Positions 1 to 9,152 of a DNA stretch of 64,000 nucleotides are shown here, piece after piece. This stretch comes from an uncultured Bacteroides sp. GTDB taxonomy: Bacteria > Bacteroidota > Bacteroidia > Bacteroidales > Bacteroidaceae. How positions within the stretch are numbered: the first letter of the stretch is position 1; the number at the start of each line of letters is the position of its first letter. The stretch covers positions 1-64,000 of the forward strand of contig USEY01000001.1 of NCBI GenBank assembly GCA_900553815.1, given 5' to 3'. The notes below the pieces were generated by a model. The model was not told the DNA's origin. It saw only the letters and a program-made list of their open reading frames with translations, and made no database searches. Position numbers and translations under genes: made by a program.

Positions 1-121
1 TATAGAGCTGAGTTTAAACATCGAATTTACTAATTGGATGTTTGCGGACATTCATTAAAATAAACACCAAAGTAGAACTTAGAGGACTAAGACAAGATAT
101 TCAGTAAATATCCTCAAAAAT

Positions 122-170
122 AAAATGGTATATGAAGATGATAGAACAGAATCACCTCATATACCATTTT
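122..170. terminator. bidirectional hairpin terminator
   Basis: A 14-bp perfect inverted repeat pairs 122-135 with 157-170, with A/T runs on both sides, so it could stop transcription from either direction. The gene it serves on the left is outside the window. Confidence 0.7.
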
Positions 171-455
171 TTATTTCGCACTGCCTTCCTTCGTAGTAAG
201 AAGCGTAGTGAACCTAAACCCAAGTCCATTTACGTGTAATGTCTACCAAATGATTCATAACCAAGATAAGGACAAAAAATCACTATAAGCCTAGGCAGAA
301 GTACATATATTCATGTCAAAGCTTACAGATATTTATAGTCAACCTCTTACGGAACCAAATCACAATAAATCCATTGCTATTAACTACATAATTACCCTAT
401 TAAAATTCTGTAATAGTCCTAATCCCATAAAATAAGTAACACAGGGACAAAACAT

Positions 456-489
456 AAAAAAGGCCACCTCTAAAAGAGGCAGCCTTCTT
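456..489 (-). terminator. terminator of the OmpA-family gene
   Basis: On the minus strand a GC-rich stem (ggctgcctct against agaggtggcc) with a 4-nt loop is followed by a run of T. It lies about 20 nt beyond the OmpA stop codon. Confidence 0.8.
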
Positions 490-508
490 TATATAAGCTT
501 CTTAAATA

Positions 509-1696
509 TTATTCAAGAATAACAACGCGGTTCAGGTAGTTCTTACCGAACATGTTTTCAGTACCACCGAAGCCTACGAGTTCAAGCTGATCTTTGTTTA
601 CGCCCTGAGCAACCAAAGCATCGTAAACAGCCTGAGCACGTTTTTCAGACAGTTTCTGGTTCCAAGAAGCGCTACCTGTAGCCTTATCAGCGTAACCGGC
701 AACTTTGTACTTCTTATCCGGATTAGCCTTCAAGATCTTAGCGGCCAACTCGATGTTAACCTTACCGTAGTCATCGATACGAGCGCTACCAATCTTGAAG
801 AAGATAGCACGCGGACCAGCAACTTGAACTTCCTTAGTAACTTCCTTAACTTCAGGCTTAACATTAGCCAAAGCATTCTTAGCGTTTGCCAAGTCAGACT
901 GAGCCTGAGCCAATTCGCTTCTATACTTGTTGATTTCGTTGTTGATTGCTTCTTCATCAAGCTTGGAGCCACAAGAAACAAACTTCTTGCCACCAAAAGT
1001 ATAAGTAACACCAGCACCAACATAGATACCACCTACTGTACGAGAAGATGCCAGATAACCCAAATAAGAAGAAGCCAATTCACCACGAGCTTCAACATCA
1101 ATATCCAAATATTGGTTAACATTAAACTTACCTAACAAACCAACAGAACCATTGATGTATGCACCTGCTTTGTTATCAGCACCTGCAGGACGAACTTTGT
1201 GCCATGTATTGTTAGCACCATCTTGGATTTCAAAAGAAGAATTACCCTTTGCAATAGTCAAACCAGGACCAGCAAATACTGATAATGTAAACAAACGGTC
1301 AGGATTATAGCCACAGATAGCATTAGAGATATTAAAAATACCATCTAAACGCAACTGACCTACATTCTTGCTATAGCTGTTTTCGCTACCAACCATTTCA
1401 TCGCCTACATAAGTACCCGCAGCCCATTGAGTATCAAAGTTAGTTTTCCACAAACCACCTTGACCACGAACTCCCCATACAGGAGTAAACCACTTACCAA
1501 CAGACACTGTAATATGAGGAGCCGGGCTACCAAATTTACCCTCGCTCTTGCCTGAATTCACCATTGAGATACCGCCAGTTACGCTAACGAATATATTATC
1601 CGTAGCTTTTTCACTAACGAATTTCTCTTTTGTTTGGGCATTTGCAACAACTGCACCTGCCAACATAAAAGACAATATTACTAATTTACTTTTCAT
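509..1696 (-). CDS. OmpA-family outer membrane protein, peptidoglycan-binding
   Basis: The 395-aa product has a signal peptide (about residues 1-21, ending ANA-Q), an outer-membrane beta-barrel domain to about residue 240, a short coiled-coil linker rich in Ala/Glu/Lys, and a C-terminal OmpA domain (about 290-395). In that domain GYADK and the downstream SEKRA supply the Asp and Arg that bind diaminopimelate in the family, so the protein should tether the outer membrane to peptidoglycan. The longer reading frame would start at a TTG at 1720; I take the ATG at 1696 because it begins the signal peptide directly. It is the last gene of a minus-strand unit after two YjbH-like proteins and a DUF3869 lipoprotein. 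Confidence 0.9.
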   Translation of the reverse strand: MKSKLVILSFMLAGAVVANAQTKEKFVSEKATDNIFVSVTGGISMVNSGKSEGKFGSPAPHITVSVGKWFTPVWGVRGQGGLWKTNFDTQWAAGTYVGDEMVGSENSYSKNVGQLRLDGIFNISNAICGYNPDRLFTLSVFAGPGLTIAKGNSSFEIQDGANNTWHKVRPAGADNKAGAYINGSVGLLGKFNVNQYLDIDVEARGELASSYLGYLASSRTVGGIYVGAGVTYTFGGKKFVSCGSKLDEEAINNEINKYRSELAQAQSDLANAKNALANVKPEVKEVTKEVQVAGPRAIFFKIGSARIDDYGKVNIELAAKILKANPDKKYKVAGYADKATGSASWNQKLSEKRAQAVYDALVAQGVNKDQLELVGFGGTENMFGKNYLNRVVILE

Positions 1697-1752
1697 TGTT
1701 TTTTGTTTTAATATTTTCAACTCTTTTCTTTCAATTTGCTCCGACCACTCGC

Positions 1753-2499
1753 CTACTTCAAATAAATCTTGTAAGTAAGTCCGCCGGTAAAGTATTTCAT
1801 TCTTTGCAATTCTACCTGCGCATGCAAATGGTTGAAAAGCAAATAGGTGGCACCAAAAGCAAAATCCTTTGCATCATACTCTGCAATTACTCTCAACTGA
1901 GGATGAAATGAAGGATTCCAAGTCAAGCCAACCGCAGGTCCATTCAATGGATAATCATTCCGATGATTAAAAAGATAAGATACATGAACACCTATCTCTT
2001 CACTTCCAACAGGAATATGTTTTGTCGCCGCTATATAAAAGCGACAAAAATATCCATTTCCCTCTGTTGCAGAAATCTGTCCATCTCCCGATTCAGTATA
2101 GGGATCAGACGTTCCTACAACTACAGCAGGCATATACTTCCAGAACTGCCCTTCTTTCAACAAGCGGAATCTAACAGAAAAATACCTATCCTGATTAGTA
2201 AATCCGCTATAACCATAAGGCCCTAAGCCTAATGCTTCCGCTTTAAACAAGGTACATGTATAAGCAACCTCCATCCACGGGAAAATGGTCACATTCAAAA
2301 AGTAATTGTACGTATGATAGTACCATGTAGGAGGAGTTATCTCCTGATTCAAAAAGTTACCACCAATCATCACCGTTTTGTCTCGCTGCATTTCAGCAGA
2401 AGGAGCGTGCAAAAGACCGGTGGTACCATACGTTAACTGAGCAGAAAGCAAGAACGGACTGCACACGAAGAAGCATACTAATAATATTCTTTTTATCAT
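1753..2499 (-). CDS. YjbH-like outer membrane barrel protein (short)
   Basis: This 248-aa secreted protein has a signal peptide of about 20 residues ending LLSAQ. The mature part is rich in alternating aromatic strands (YGTTGLLHAPSA near the start, repeated Y/F/W strands later), the pattern of a small outer-membrane beta barrel. The GLLHAPSAE opening resembles the YjbH family linked to exopolysaccharide export in Proteobacteria; the exact role in Bacteroides is not known to me. The reading frame extends to a TTG at 2526, but the ATG at 2499 has a GGCGG ribosome site and begins the signal peptide. It sits between the DUF3869 lipoprotein and OmpA genes, 56 nt from the OmpA start, so the unit probably works at the outer membrane. 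Confidence 0.7.
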   Translation of the reverse strand: MIKRILLVCFFVCSPFLLSAQLTYGTTGLLHAPSAEMQRDKTVMIGGNFLNQEITPPTWYYHTYNYFLNVTIFPWMEVAYTCTLFKAEALGLGPYGYSGFTNQDRYFSVRFRLLKEGQFWKYMPAVVVGTSDPYTESGDGQISATEGNGYFCRFYIAATKHIPVGSEEIGVHVSYLFNHRNDYPLNGPAVGLTWNPSFHPQLRVIAEYDAKDFAFGATYLLFNHLHAQVELQRMKYFTGGLTYKIYLK

Positions 2500-2545
2500 T
2501 TGTATTCCGCCCTTAACTAATCTCAATTCTAGAACTTTAATTTAA

Positions 2546-3439
2546 TTATAATTCAGGAGTTAAGATTCCACCACCAGCATTTACATTACCATCACCGTGT
2601 CCATGGCCATGACCATGACTATGGCTAAAATTATGATTTGGTTCAAACTCTGTGCTAAACAAATACCCAGCTATAGTATTCAAAGTAACATCACACTCCT
2701 CATCAGCAGACTTAAAGTTATAATTAGTCTTCATATATGTATACTGAATATTCACAGCCTTCAACCAATTCCATGTAGGAATAGTAAAGGTATAAGACAC
2801 AACAATGGTAGTAGGATTAAATTCACCAAAGTTTGCACCCAAATATTCTGTAATATATGCATCTAATTCTTGCGAAGGAGCAGGGGTTTTTGACTTAAGA
2901 ACAGAACCAGCTTCTACCTCAAATTTACGAGTGAAAGTCGCAGGTTCATCTTCAGCTATCAAATCCAATCCAATATTGTCATCTTTTGTTCTTGTCTCAA
3001 TCTGTGTAACAGGAACCGAAGAAACAAGTTTAACTTCCACATCAAGTTCTGTAGACTCCTTAGCCAATGCGACGCTGACTACAGCTGTATAAACTTGTCC
3101 AGCTGCTACTTTAGGAATAGTCACTTTACGAGTTGCAGGCTTATAATCATCACAAGTGACCTCAACTGTATTCGTTCCCTCAATACCTGAAGTTAAATAA
3201 CTGCCATCGGTTAATTCTACAAGAGCCCCGTTAACTTTAACAATAGCATTATTCAAAGCTTCACCTGTTTCCACATCAGTAATAGTACCAGCTACATAGT
3301 ATGCAGCAGGCTGGGGAGTGTAAGGCTTAGTTACATCACCATTTTCTGAATCATAGCAGCTTGCAAACATTGTGCTTACCGCCAATACAGCCAATGCCAG
3401 CTTGGCATTAATGCTAAAAAATTTACTTTTCATTTTCAT
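2546..3439 (-). CDS. DUF3869-type lipoprotein with His/Gly tail
   Basis: The 297-aa protein has a lipoprotein signal peptide with the lipobox Cys at about residue 28 (STMFASC), then a carboxypeptidase-regulatory-like fold (VAGTITDVETGEALNNAIVKVNG, quoted in part: GTITDVETGEAL) and a long beta-rich region. This matches the Bacteroides DUF3869 family as I remember it. The last 30 residues hold alternating His and Gly (HSHGHGHGHGDG), which could bind metal ions. Start codons at 3439 and 3433 are equally possible. It lies between two YjbH-like barrel genes, so it may be a periplasm- or surface-anchored partner of those barrels. Function unknown. Confidence 0.75.
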   Translation of the reverse strand: MKMKSKFFSINAKLALAVLAVSTMFASCYDSENGDVTKPYTPQPAAYYVAGTITDVETGEALNNAIVKVNGALVELTDGSYLTSGIEGTNTVEVTCDDYKPATRKVTIPKVAAGQVYTAVVSVALAKESTELDVEVKLVSSVPVTQIETRTKDDNIGLDLIAEDEPATFTRKFEVEAGSVLKSKTPAPSQELDAYITEYLGANFGEFNPTTIVVSYTFTIPTWNWLKAVNIQYTYMKTNYNFKSADEECDVTLNTIAGYLFSTEFEPNHNFSHSHGHGHGHGDGNVNAGGGILTPEL

Positions 3440-3449
3440 CTCAATAAAA

Positions 3450-4679
3450 TTAATAATTTAACAATTCCGATTTTATAAAATATGGGTTAAAACTATTTTC
3501 CTGTGCAATGGTATTTCCTAAAGTGGCACTATAAGATTTACCATAATATTGTTCATTCCCCGCATTATATGCCATACCAAAAGATTTAGAAGGCATCACA
3601 CGTGGAATATATCCTTTTCGTTTATATTTATAAGGAGGCAAATTAATCTGAAAACGGAATCCACCATTATAGCCATTATTTCCAGCATATTGTACTTTCA
3701 TTCCATAAAAGCCAATAGAAACATAACGAAAGTTCCTAGTCATTTCAACTCGGATTCCTTTTTCACTCAATAAATACTGCTCAGCCTTTAATTTAAACTG
3801 AGTATTGTATTTAGGCCAATAGAACCCACCTCCTACAGTCCAAGTCAATCTTTTCAAAGGGCTCACTTTCCACCGCCAATTCTCAAAGCGAGACTTACCA
3901 GTATATCCTATACGACCTTCCACAGAAAAACGTTCATCTTTAAAATAATGAATCGCACTTACATCTATTCCCCAACGTTTATTTGTAAAAGTTCCAACAG
4001 CCAACGTTGCGAATATATTCCAAGGCAATCTAATTTGTTGACTCAATCCAATATATCCTTGTCGTATTTTTCCATATGAAGGGCCATACTCATTATATAT
4101 AGGTATAATAACCTGCGCTGTCACCTTACCACCCTTCCAAAGGGAGACCTCAATTGTAGGATCCAAATTGAATAAGACAGTATAGATTTGGGTTATAACC
4201 AAATTCTGTAACGACAACTCAGGATACACCAGCACATCCACCTTAAACAAAGAACGATTTTTCAATTTAATTTTCCGAGCTTTCGACCAGCTCCCCCCCA
4301 GATCGTAACTCACATTCCAATCTCTCCGTTCTGCAGTTGGAACCGAATCACCAATTATCGGACGATAATGTAGCGAAATCTGCGGAACATTATTATCTAA
4401 AACGATAATGCGACAAGATTTGTTTTCAGGCAAGCCTAATTTTTGAATAACATCCACCGCTTTACCTATTCCCACTCCATTCAGTCTGTATGCTGAATTT
4501 TGCAAGACATAAACTCGTTCATTATCATCTTCAGTACACCCTACATTTTCAAAGCCCATTTCAACTAAAGCATCTACCGTGCTCTCCCCGTTTTGTCCCC
4601 ATCCTTTCAGAGGAATAACGCAACAGAGAAAGAACACTGCATAAAATGCCTTCATTTTCAATGTTAGGTACTTCGTCAT
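3450..4679 (-). CDS. YjbH-like outer membrane protein (long)
   Basis: This gene encodes about 409 aa with a signal peptide (MKAFYAVFFLCCVIPL, cleavage after GWG-Q), a small N-terminal alpha/beta region (about 25-120) and a long C-terminal part of amphipathic strands with many Tyr/Trp/Arg, typical of a beta barrel (YjbH-like). The open frame reaches 4739, but a consensus promoter at 4744-4774 places the transcript start at about 4738, which makes that first codon unlikely. I take the ATG at 4679; the ATG at 4655 is also possible and would put the signal peptide first. It is the first gene of the unit that also holds DUF3869, the short YjbH-like protein and OmpA. Confidence 0.7.
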   Translation of the reverse strand: MTKYLTLKMKAFYAVFFLCCVIPLKGWGQNGESTVDALVEMGFENVGCTEDDNERVYVLQNSAYRLNGVGIGKAVDVIQKLGLPENKSCRIIVLDNNVPQISLHYRPIIGDSVPTAERRDWNVSYDLGGSWSKARKIKLKNRSLFKVDVLVYPELSLQNLVITQIYTVLFNLDPTIEVSLWKGGKVTAQVIIPIYNEYGPSYGKIRQGYIGLSQQIRLPWNIFATLAVGTFTNKRWGIDVSAIHYFKDERFSVEGRIGYTGKSRFENWRWKVSPLKRLTWTVGGGFYWPKYNTQFKLKAEQYLLSEKGIRVEMTRNFRYVSIGFYGMKVQYAGNNGYNGGFRFQINLPPYKYKRKGYIPRVMPSKSFGMAYNAGNEQYYGKSYSATLGNTIAQENSFNPYFIKSELLNY

Positions 4680-4743
4680 GTTAGAGTTTTTATACCACAT
4701 TATATTCACTGTTCTTCGTAACCATAAATACGAAAGCACGCTG

Positions 4744-4774
4744 CAAAAATAGATACATTTTTATTAATACCAAA
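4744..4774 (-). promoter_or_regulatory. Bacteroides promoter of the YjbH/DUF3869/OmpA unit
   Basis: On the minus strand the -33 box TTTG (4771-4774) and the -7 box TATTTTTG (4744-4751) are separated by 19 nt, a full match to the Bacteroides consensus. It lies 65 nt before the chosen start of the first gene. Confidence 0.8.
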
Positions 4775-5029
4775 AGTTTTTATAAGAAAAACCGTCTATA
4801 TAACATAAAATCATACTGTAAATAAGCAAAACTCATGCAAAAATATTAAGAACTGCCAAAAATGTCAGTTTACTATATTGAAAGGATTTTTTGTCAGATG
4901 ATAACATACAATTAGAACAAGATTATTATTATTTTTATCTACTCTGTTAGACAACATAAGCGACCGATATTACAAAATACATTTCAAAAGTAATAAGTAT
5001 AATTTCACACCATAATAACACAAAAGCAC

Positions 5030-5037
5030 TATCTTTG
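5030..5037 (+). promoter_or_regulatory. orphan -7 box (TATCTTTG)
   Basis: A perfect TAnnTTTG with a weak TTTC about 23 nt upstream faces rightwards, but no plus-strand gene follows before the convergent terminator at 5321. It may drive a small RNA or be chance. Confidence 0.4.
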
Positions 5038-5320
5038 CATTACAATACGACACAACTCCCTAATAGATTCATAATATAAAAATCCCCCACTACATATACT
5101 TAAAACTATATGACAACAACAATCATTATGTCTTACATAAGAAACACTAATACGACTACCTATAACTTTCAAACAAGCTCTCGCTCAATTATACTAAATA
5201 TCCAATATAACCATCTAAAATTCAGCACAGAAACAAATATTTATTACTAATTATTGTATATAACACATTATTACTCAGATAGCTCAAATCAAGAGAACAA
5301 AGCTCCCCAAAGCGACAAAA

Positions 5321-5367
5321 GAAAAGCCCTTTGGTATTCCTTCATAGCGTTCAGAATACCAAAGGGC
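5321..5367 (-). terminator. terminator of the sulfation operon
   Basis: A 14-bp perfect stem pairs 5326-5339 with 5354-5367, and on the minus strand it is followed by TTTTC. It lies about 40 nt past the PCMD gene stop. Confidence 0.85.
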
Positions 5368-5409
5368 AATTATGGCAATAGTTCAAGCACAAACTATCAA
5401 AATGCTACA

Positions 5410-6384
5410 TCAATAAACGAGCTGTACATTATCTATCCACAAGGAATTTCCCGGAGAACCGATATAAGCGCCACCATGACTCGAAGTGAATTGAAGAACC
5501 ATGTGTGTAGGTATATCATCTTTAGTACCCCAAGCAACTTCATGAATAGGCACACTTTCTCCCTTACTGTTCATAGCATATCTTTCCTCTACTTGAAGCC
5601 TCATCATGTGTGCCTTATAAGCGGGATCTCCAGTAATATCTCCATACAAAATAGGATAAGTAGCCTTATTTTTCCAATCACATGTCTTATAGTAACGTAC
5701 TACCATAGTACCTACTCGTTTTGCATAAATATTACCTTTCTCATCTTCCCAGCGTTTCTGTAATAACAAAATAACAGCCGGGAAGTCCTTACCAGGAACA
5801 TCTTTTATACGGCTAAATCCCGTAGCTCTGATTCTGTTTTCTCTATCAGACATCTTCACCTTATAGTCAAACTGAATTGCCACAGGCTTACGAGTGAAGG
5901 GAATACCACTATTCAACATTTTCTGCGGATTCTTTGTCCCACTAATTGGCTCGTACACCTCACCCAGAAACATGGAACCAGCAGCCAGCACCGTAATGTC
6001 AACAAGCCCAAAGACTTTGACACTCTCCATACGAGTATCCAAACGCGCACAATATCCATCGCCACGACGTTCCGGAAAAAGAGACGTATTTGTTTTAGTA
6101 ATTCCTGCCACACGAGCCATTACATTGGAGGTTGCCCATGGCGAACCACCCATATTCTTATATGCTTCAGACCCAGTAATAGTCGTCGTCGGTCCTATAG
6201 CATACACATGCTTAGTTTCTCCACCAATGATACCCGACTCTTTTATTTGTCGGTCAATCCACTGATCCATGTCACCATAAGGTATAGGTTCTACTTTTGC
6301 CTGTGCCCTACAATATTCATGGCCTCCCGTAATGAACATCAGCCCCATCATCAACTGAAAAAAACAATGCTTCATACCCTTCAT
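5410..6384 (-). CDS. PCMD-domain secreted protein
   Basis: The 324-aa protein starts with a signal peptide (about 1-27, ending CRAQ). The C-terminus (SSHGGAYIGSPGNSLWIDNV, the end of a beta-sandwich) matches the PCMD family (putative carbohydrate metabolism domain), common in Bacteroidetes surface and periplasmic proteins. Several GG and W/Y motifs through the middle fit a jelly-roll fold. It is the last gene of the sulfation operon and its start lies 6 nt after the sulfotransferase stop, so it is almost certainly co-transcribed. A link to handling or displaying the sulfated product is an inference. The alternative start at 6375 gives a shorter signal peptide. Confidence 0.75.
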   Translation of the reverse strand: MKGMKHCFFQLMMGLMFITGGHEYCRAQAKVEPIPYGDMDQWIDRQIKESGIIGGETKHVYAIGPTTTITGSEAYKNMGGSPWATSNVMARVAGITKTNTSLFPERRGDGYCARLDTRMESVKVFGLVDITVLAAGSMFLGEVYEPISGTKNPQKMLNSGIPFTRKPVAIQFDYKVKMSDRENRIRATGFSRIKDVPGKDFPAVILLLQKRWEDEKGNIYAKRVGTMVVRYYKTCDWKNKATYPILYGDITGDPAYKAHMMRLQVEERYAMNSKGESVPIHEVAWGTKDDIPTHMVLQFTSSHGGAYIGSPGNSLWIDNVQLVY

Positions 6385-6389
6385 ATTAT

Positions 6390-7496
6390 CTAAAGTTCAT
6401 AATTCCATTGTTTCAATGCAAATCCCCAATTATCCTGTACCAAATGCACAGTCCTTTCGTCATATTTATATTTATTCTTTTTATAACCTTTCTTTCCTCC
6501 CACATATTTTTCTATATCAGCACGTGCTTCCTCAAAGCCAGGAATAGACAATACCTTATATATATGTTCAGTCATTCCCATTGCATCAGCCTCAAAGTCT
6601 TCAAATTTCACTTCTATCAGATTGCCTTGCGGAATACAGTGTTTATCAGCCTCATATTTATGGTAAAGCTTACTATAGATAGACAGAATATTGCTTTCAA
6701 GCTCTGCAGAACTAATATCTTGCAGTTTCAGAGGTTGAATAGTATTGGTAAAGAAACTACGCGTACTCTCAAATACCGTATATGGATTACGTACCAAATA
6801 GATAAATTTTGCATTGGGGAACATCTTTACCAGTTCCTTTACACGTCCTGTATGAGGAGGATTCTTGCTCAAGAACTGTGTTCCATGCGTATTCCAAAGA
6901 GAAATCTTTATCAACTTAACAAATACCTCCTCAAATACTCGCAGTTCCTCCGCAGATATATCGTCAAACAACAAATACTTATCAGCATATTCCTGTTGAT
7001 ACTTCGGCATGAACCAGAAATTATAATAAGTATAAGGCATCATATTGGCCAAAGCAAATTCTTCCTCCTGTGGAAGATCAACCGCAAGCTCCATATTATC
7101 GGTAGGACGCTTATCTGGCATCAGCCAACTCATATTCTTTTTAAAAAACGGTTGTCCCCACATCATCAGATGCGGAAAAACAGTCTGATAAGTAGTATTA
7201 TATCCAAAATGTTTGTCACAAGAGAATACATTATGCACAAAAGTTGTTCCGCTTCGCCAATGCCCTAAAATAAATACAGGATCATGTTCCAAAGGCTTAT
7301 CAGCCAACAACTTTGCATACCGCTTCTCTTGCAAGGGTACCAATAACGACAACAATCTACACACAGCTTTAGTCAGACGATACTTTCCCTTATAAGCGTC
7401 ATCAATCGTCCGCCCCTTTGTTATAGCATTGAAAGTATTCCAGTCTGCACCTACCAGTGTATTGATAGGCAACTTATTAAATTCAAGTAAACCCAT
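6390..7496 (-). CDS. PAPS-dependent sulfotransferase
   Basis: The 368-aa cytoplasmic enzyme moves the sulfuryl group from PAPS to a hydroxyl acceptor. The 5'-phosphosulfate loop is GHWRSGTT at residues 78-85 after a beta strand (PVFIL), and the 3'-phosphate site is seen in IYLVRNPYTVFESTRSFF, with the family Arg and Ser. No membrane segment is visible. It is embedded in an operon that makes the donor (cysD, cysN, cysC), imports sulfate (SLC13) and clears PAP (cysQ). As I recall, the B. thetaiotaomicron homologue in the same gene order (BT_0416) sulfates cholesterol and other steroids, so sterol sulfation is the leading hypothesis; a glycan or lipid acceptor is not excluded. Confidence 0.88.
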   Translation of the reverse strand: MGLLEFNKLPINTLVGADWNTFNAITKGRTIDDAYKGKYRLTKAVCRLLSLLVPLQEKRYAKLLADKPLEHDPVFILGHWRSGTTFVHNVFSCDKHFGYNTTYQTVFPHLMMWGQPFFKKNMSWLMPDKRPTDNMELAVDLPQEEEFALANMMPYTYYNFWFMPKYQQEYADKYLLFDDISAEELRVFEEVFVKLIKISLWNTHGTQFLSKNPPHTGRVKELVKMFPNAKFIYLVRNPYTVFESTRSFFTNTIQPLKLQDISSAELESNILSIYSKLYHKYEADKHCIPQGNLIEVKFEDFEADAMGMTEHIYKVLSIPGFEEARADIEKYVGGKKGYKKNKYKYDERTVHLVQDNWGFALKQWNYEL

Positions 7497-7603
7497 ATTG
7501 GATTCTTTATTTCATTTACTCTTAAAAATAATATTCCAATTAAGGGCAGCTCACAATCCAACCACCCTTTTACACCTGTGAAATATAAACAAGCTTTAAG
7601 AAG

Positions 7604-9094
7604 CTATTTTTGTACTTTCACAGCAATTCCTTGCCGATTCAGTTCTGCTACAGCCTTTTCTATGGCTTCATAATGTTCCGAAGCAATCCCCAATCGTGGT
7701 AAGTCCAAAACAGGCAAATCCTCAGCCAAATGCATGTCTTTATCTTCCACCCTGTCAATAATCATACCCACTGCACTTGTATTATTGGTAATCGGGTCTA
7801 TCAAAATAAATGAGCCGCAAGACTTATTACGCGTATAAGGGTCAAAGAAAAGCTCTTTTGCCGTAGTCATCACCACGCGGGCTATCTGATTAAGCTGCAT
7901 AGGCAAAGTTTCCCTTGTCAGCTTACCATTATCAATAGACAAGTGCTCCATCGTGTTGACATCCACCTTATATTTAATATCTGTAATATGCGCACGACTC
8001 AAGTTGGTAGTCTGCTTGATGAAGAATGATTTATTGGTATCCATTGGCTCTTCATCCATCCAGACCATCATAGCCTCAAAATTACGGTCTACAAAAGGCA
8101 GGTTATCAGGATGCACCAACATCTCACCACGCGACACGTCAATTTCATCTTCCAACGTCAATGTAACCGACTGAGGTGGGAAAGCATATTCCAAATCTCC
8201 ATCGTATGTCACTATACTCTTTACATGAGAACGTTTACCCGAAGGAAGCGCCATCACTTCATCTCCCTTGCGTATGACTCCCGACGCCACTTTTCCACAG
8301 AATCCTCTAAAATCAAGATTAGGACGCAAAACATATTGCACAGGGAACCGAAAATCGGACAAGTTATGGTCATTACCTATATGCACCGTTTCAAGGAATT
8401 CAAGCAACGACACACCCTTATACCAGGGAGTACGTACTGATTTCTCAACCACATTATCACCATCCAATGCAGAAAGCGGAATACAAGTCACATCGGGAAT
8501 ACCTAACGGAGCAATAAATTTCTGATATTCGGCCACAATCTCATTGAAACGTTCTTCCGAGAAATCCACCAAATCCATCTTATTGACAGCCAGCACTACA
8601 TGCTTAATACCCAGCAAGGATACCAAAAACGTATGTCTACGAGTTTGAGTAATCACTCCCATTCTGGCATCTACCAAAATAATCGCCAGATTTGCTGTCG
8701 ACCCACCCGTTATCATGTTACGTGTATACTGTTCATGTCCCGGAGTGTCTGCTATGATAAATTTACGGTTATTGGTCGAAAAGTAACGATAGGCCACATC
8801 AATCGTAATGCCCTGTTCCCGTTCTGCTTTCAAGCCGTCCAGCAACAATGCATAGTCTATATGGTCACCCGCATTACCCATTCGTTTGCTGTCACGCTCC
8901 AAAGCGTCCAACTGATCCTCATATATTTTTTTACTGTCAAACAACAATCGGCCAATCAAAGTCGATTTTCCGTCATCTACCGATCCTGCTGTCAAAAAAC
9001 GCAACAGGTCTTTTTGTTCATCCTTCCGAAGGAACTCTTCGATCGACAAATGTGCACTTCCGTTATCTGGTACTACCTTATTTATATCTTCCAT
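7604..9094 (-). CDS. cysN: sulfate adenylyltransferase subunit 1 (GTPase)
   Basis: The 496-aa subunit couples GTP hydrolysis to adenosine 5'-phosphosulfate formation by CysD. An EF-Tu-like GTPase domain shows the P-loop GSVDDGKS at 37-44, switch motif DTPGHEQY near 116 and NKMD near 170; two beta-barrel domains follow. The protein ends at about the length of stand-alone CysN, and no APS-kinase domain is fused, consistent with a separate cysC three genes away. It lies 58 nt after cysD and about 107 nt before the sulfotransferase start in the same direction. Confidence 0.95.
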   Translation of the reverse strand: MEDINKVVPDNGSAHLSIEEFLRKDEQKDLLRFLTAGSVDDGKSTLIGRLLFDSKKIYEDQLDALERDSKRMGNAGDHIDYALLLDGLKAEREQGITIDVAYRYFSTNNRKFIIADTPGHEQYTRNMITGGSTANLAIILVDARMGVITQTRRHTFLVSLLGIKHVVLAVNKMDLVDFSEERFNEIVAEYQKFIAPLGIPDVTCIPLSALDGDNVVEKSVRTPWYKGVSLLEFLETVHIGNDHNLSDFRFPVQYVLRPNLDFRGFCGKVASGVIRKGDEVMALPSGKRSHVKSIVTYDGDLEYAFPPQSVTLTLEDEIDVSRGEMLVHPDNLPFVDRNFEAMMVWMDEEPMDTNKSFFIKQTTNLSRAHITDIKYKVDVNTMEHLSIDNGKLTRETLPMQLNQIARVVMTTAKELFFDPYTRNKSCGSFILIDPITNNTSAVGMIIDRVEDKDMHLAEDLPVLDLPRLGIASEHYEAIEKAVAELNRQGIAVKVQK

Positions 9095-9152
9095 TTCCTA
9101 ATTTCTTTCTTAAAATACTCTCCAATGAATTAGCTGCATACAGGAACAGATA

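Larger units (their letters stand above)
1..508. other. gene-free left end with two terminators
   Basis: I see no credible coding sequence here. The stretch is AT-rich and holds two hairpins listed separately (122-170 and 456-489). The first may end a plus-strand gene lying left of the window. Confidence 0.6.
4680..5409. other. gene-free AT-rich stretch with an orphan promoter
   Basis: Apart from the minus promoter (4744-4774), a plus-strand -7 match (5030-5037) and the terminator at 5321-5367, I see no coding sequence. A 40-codon plus-strand frame near 5128 has no ribosome site and is probably chance. Confidence 0.55.
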
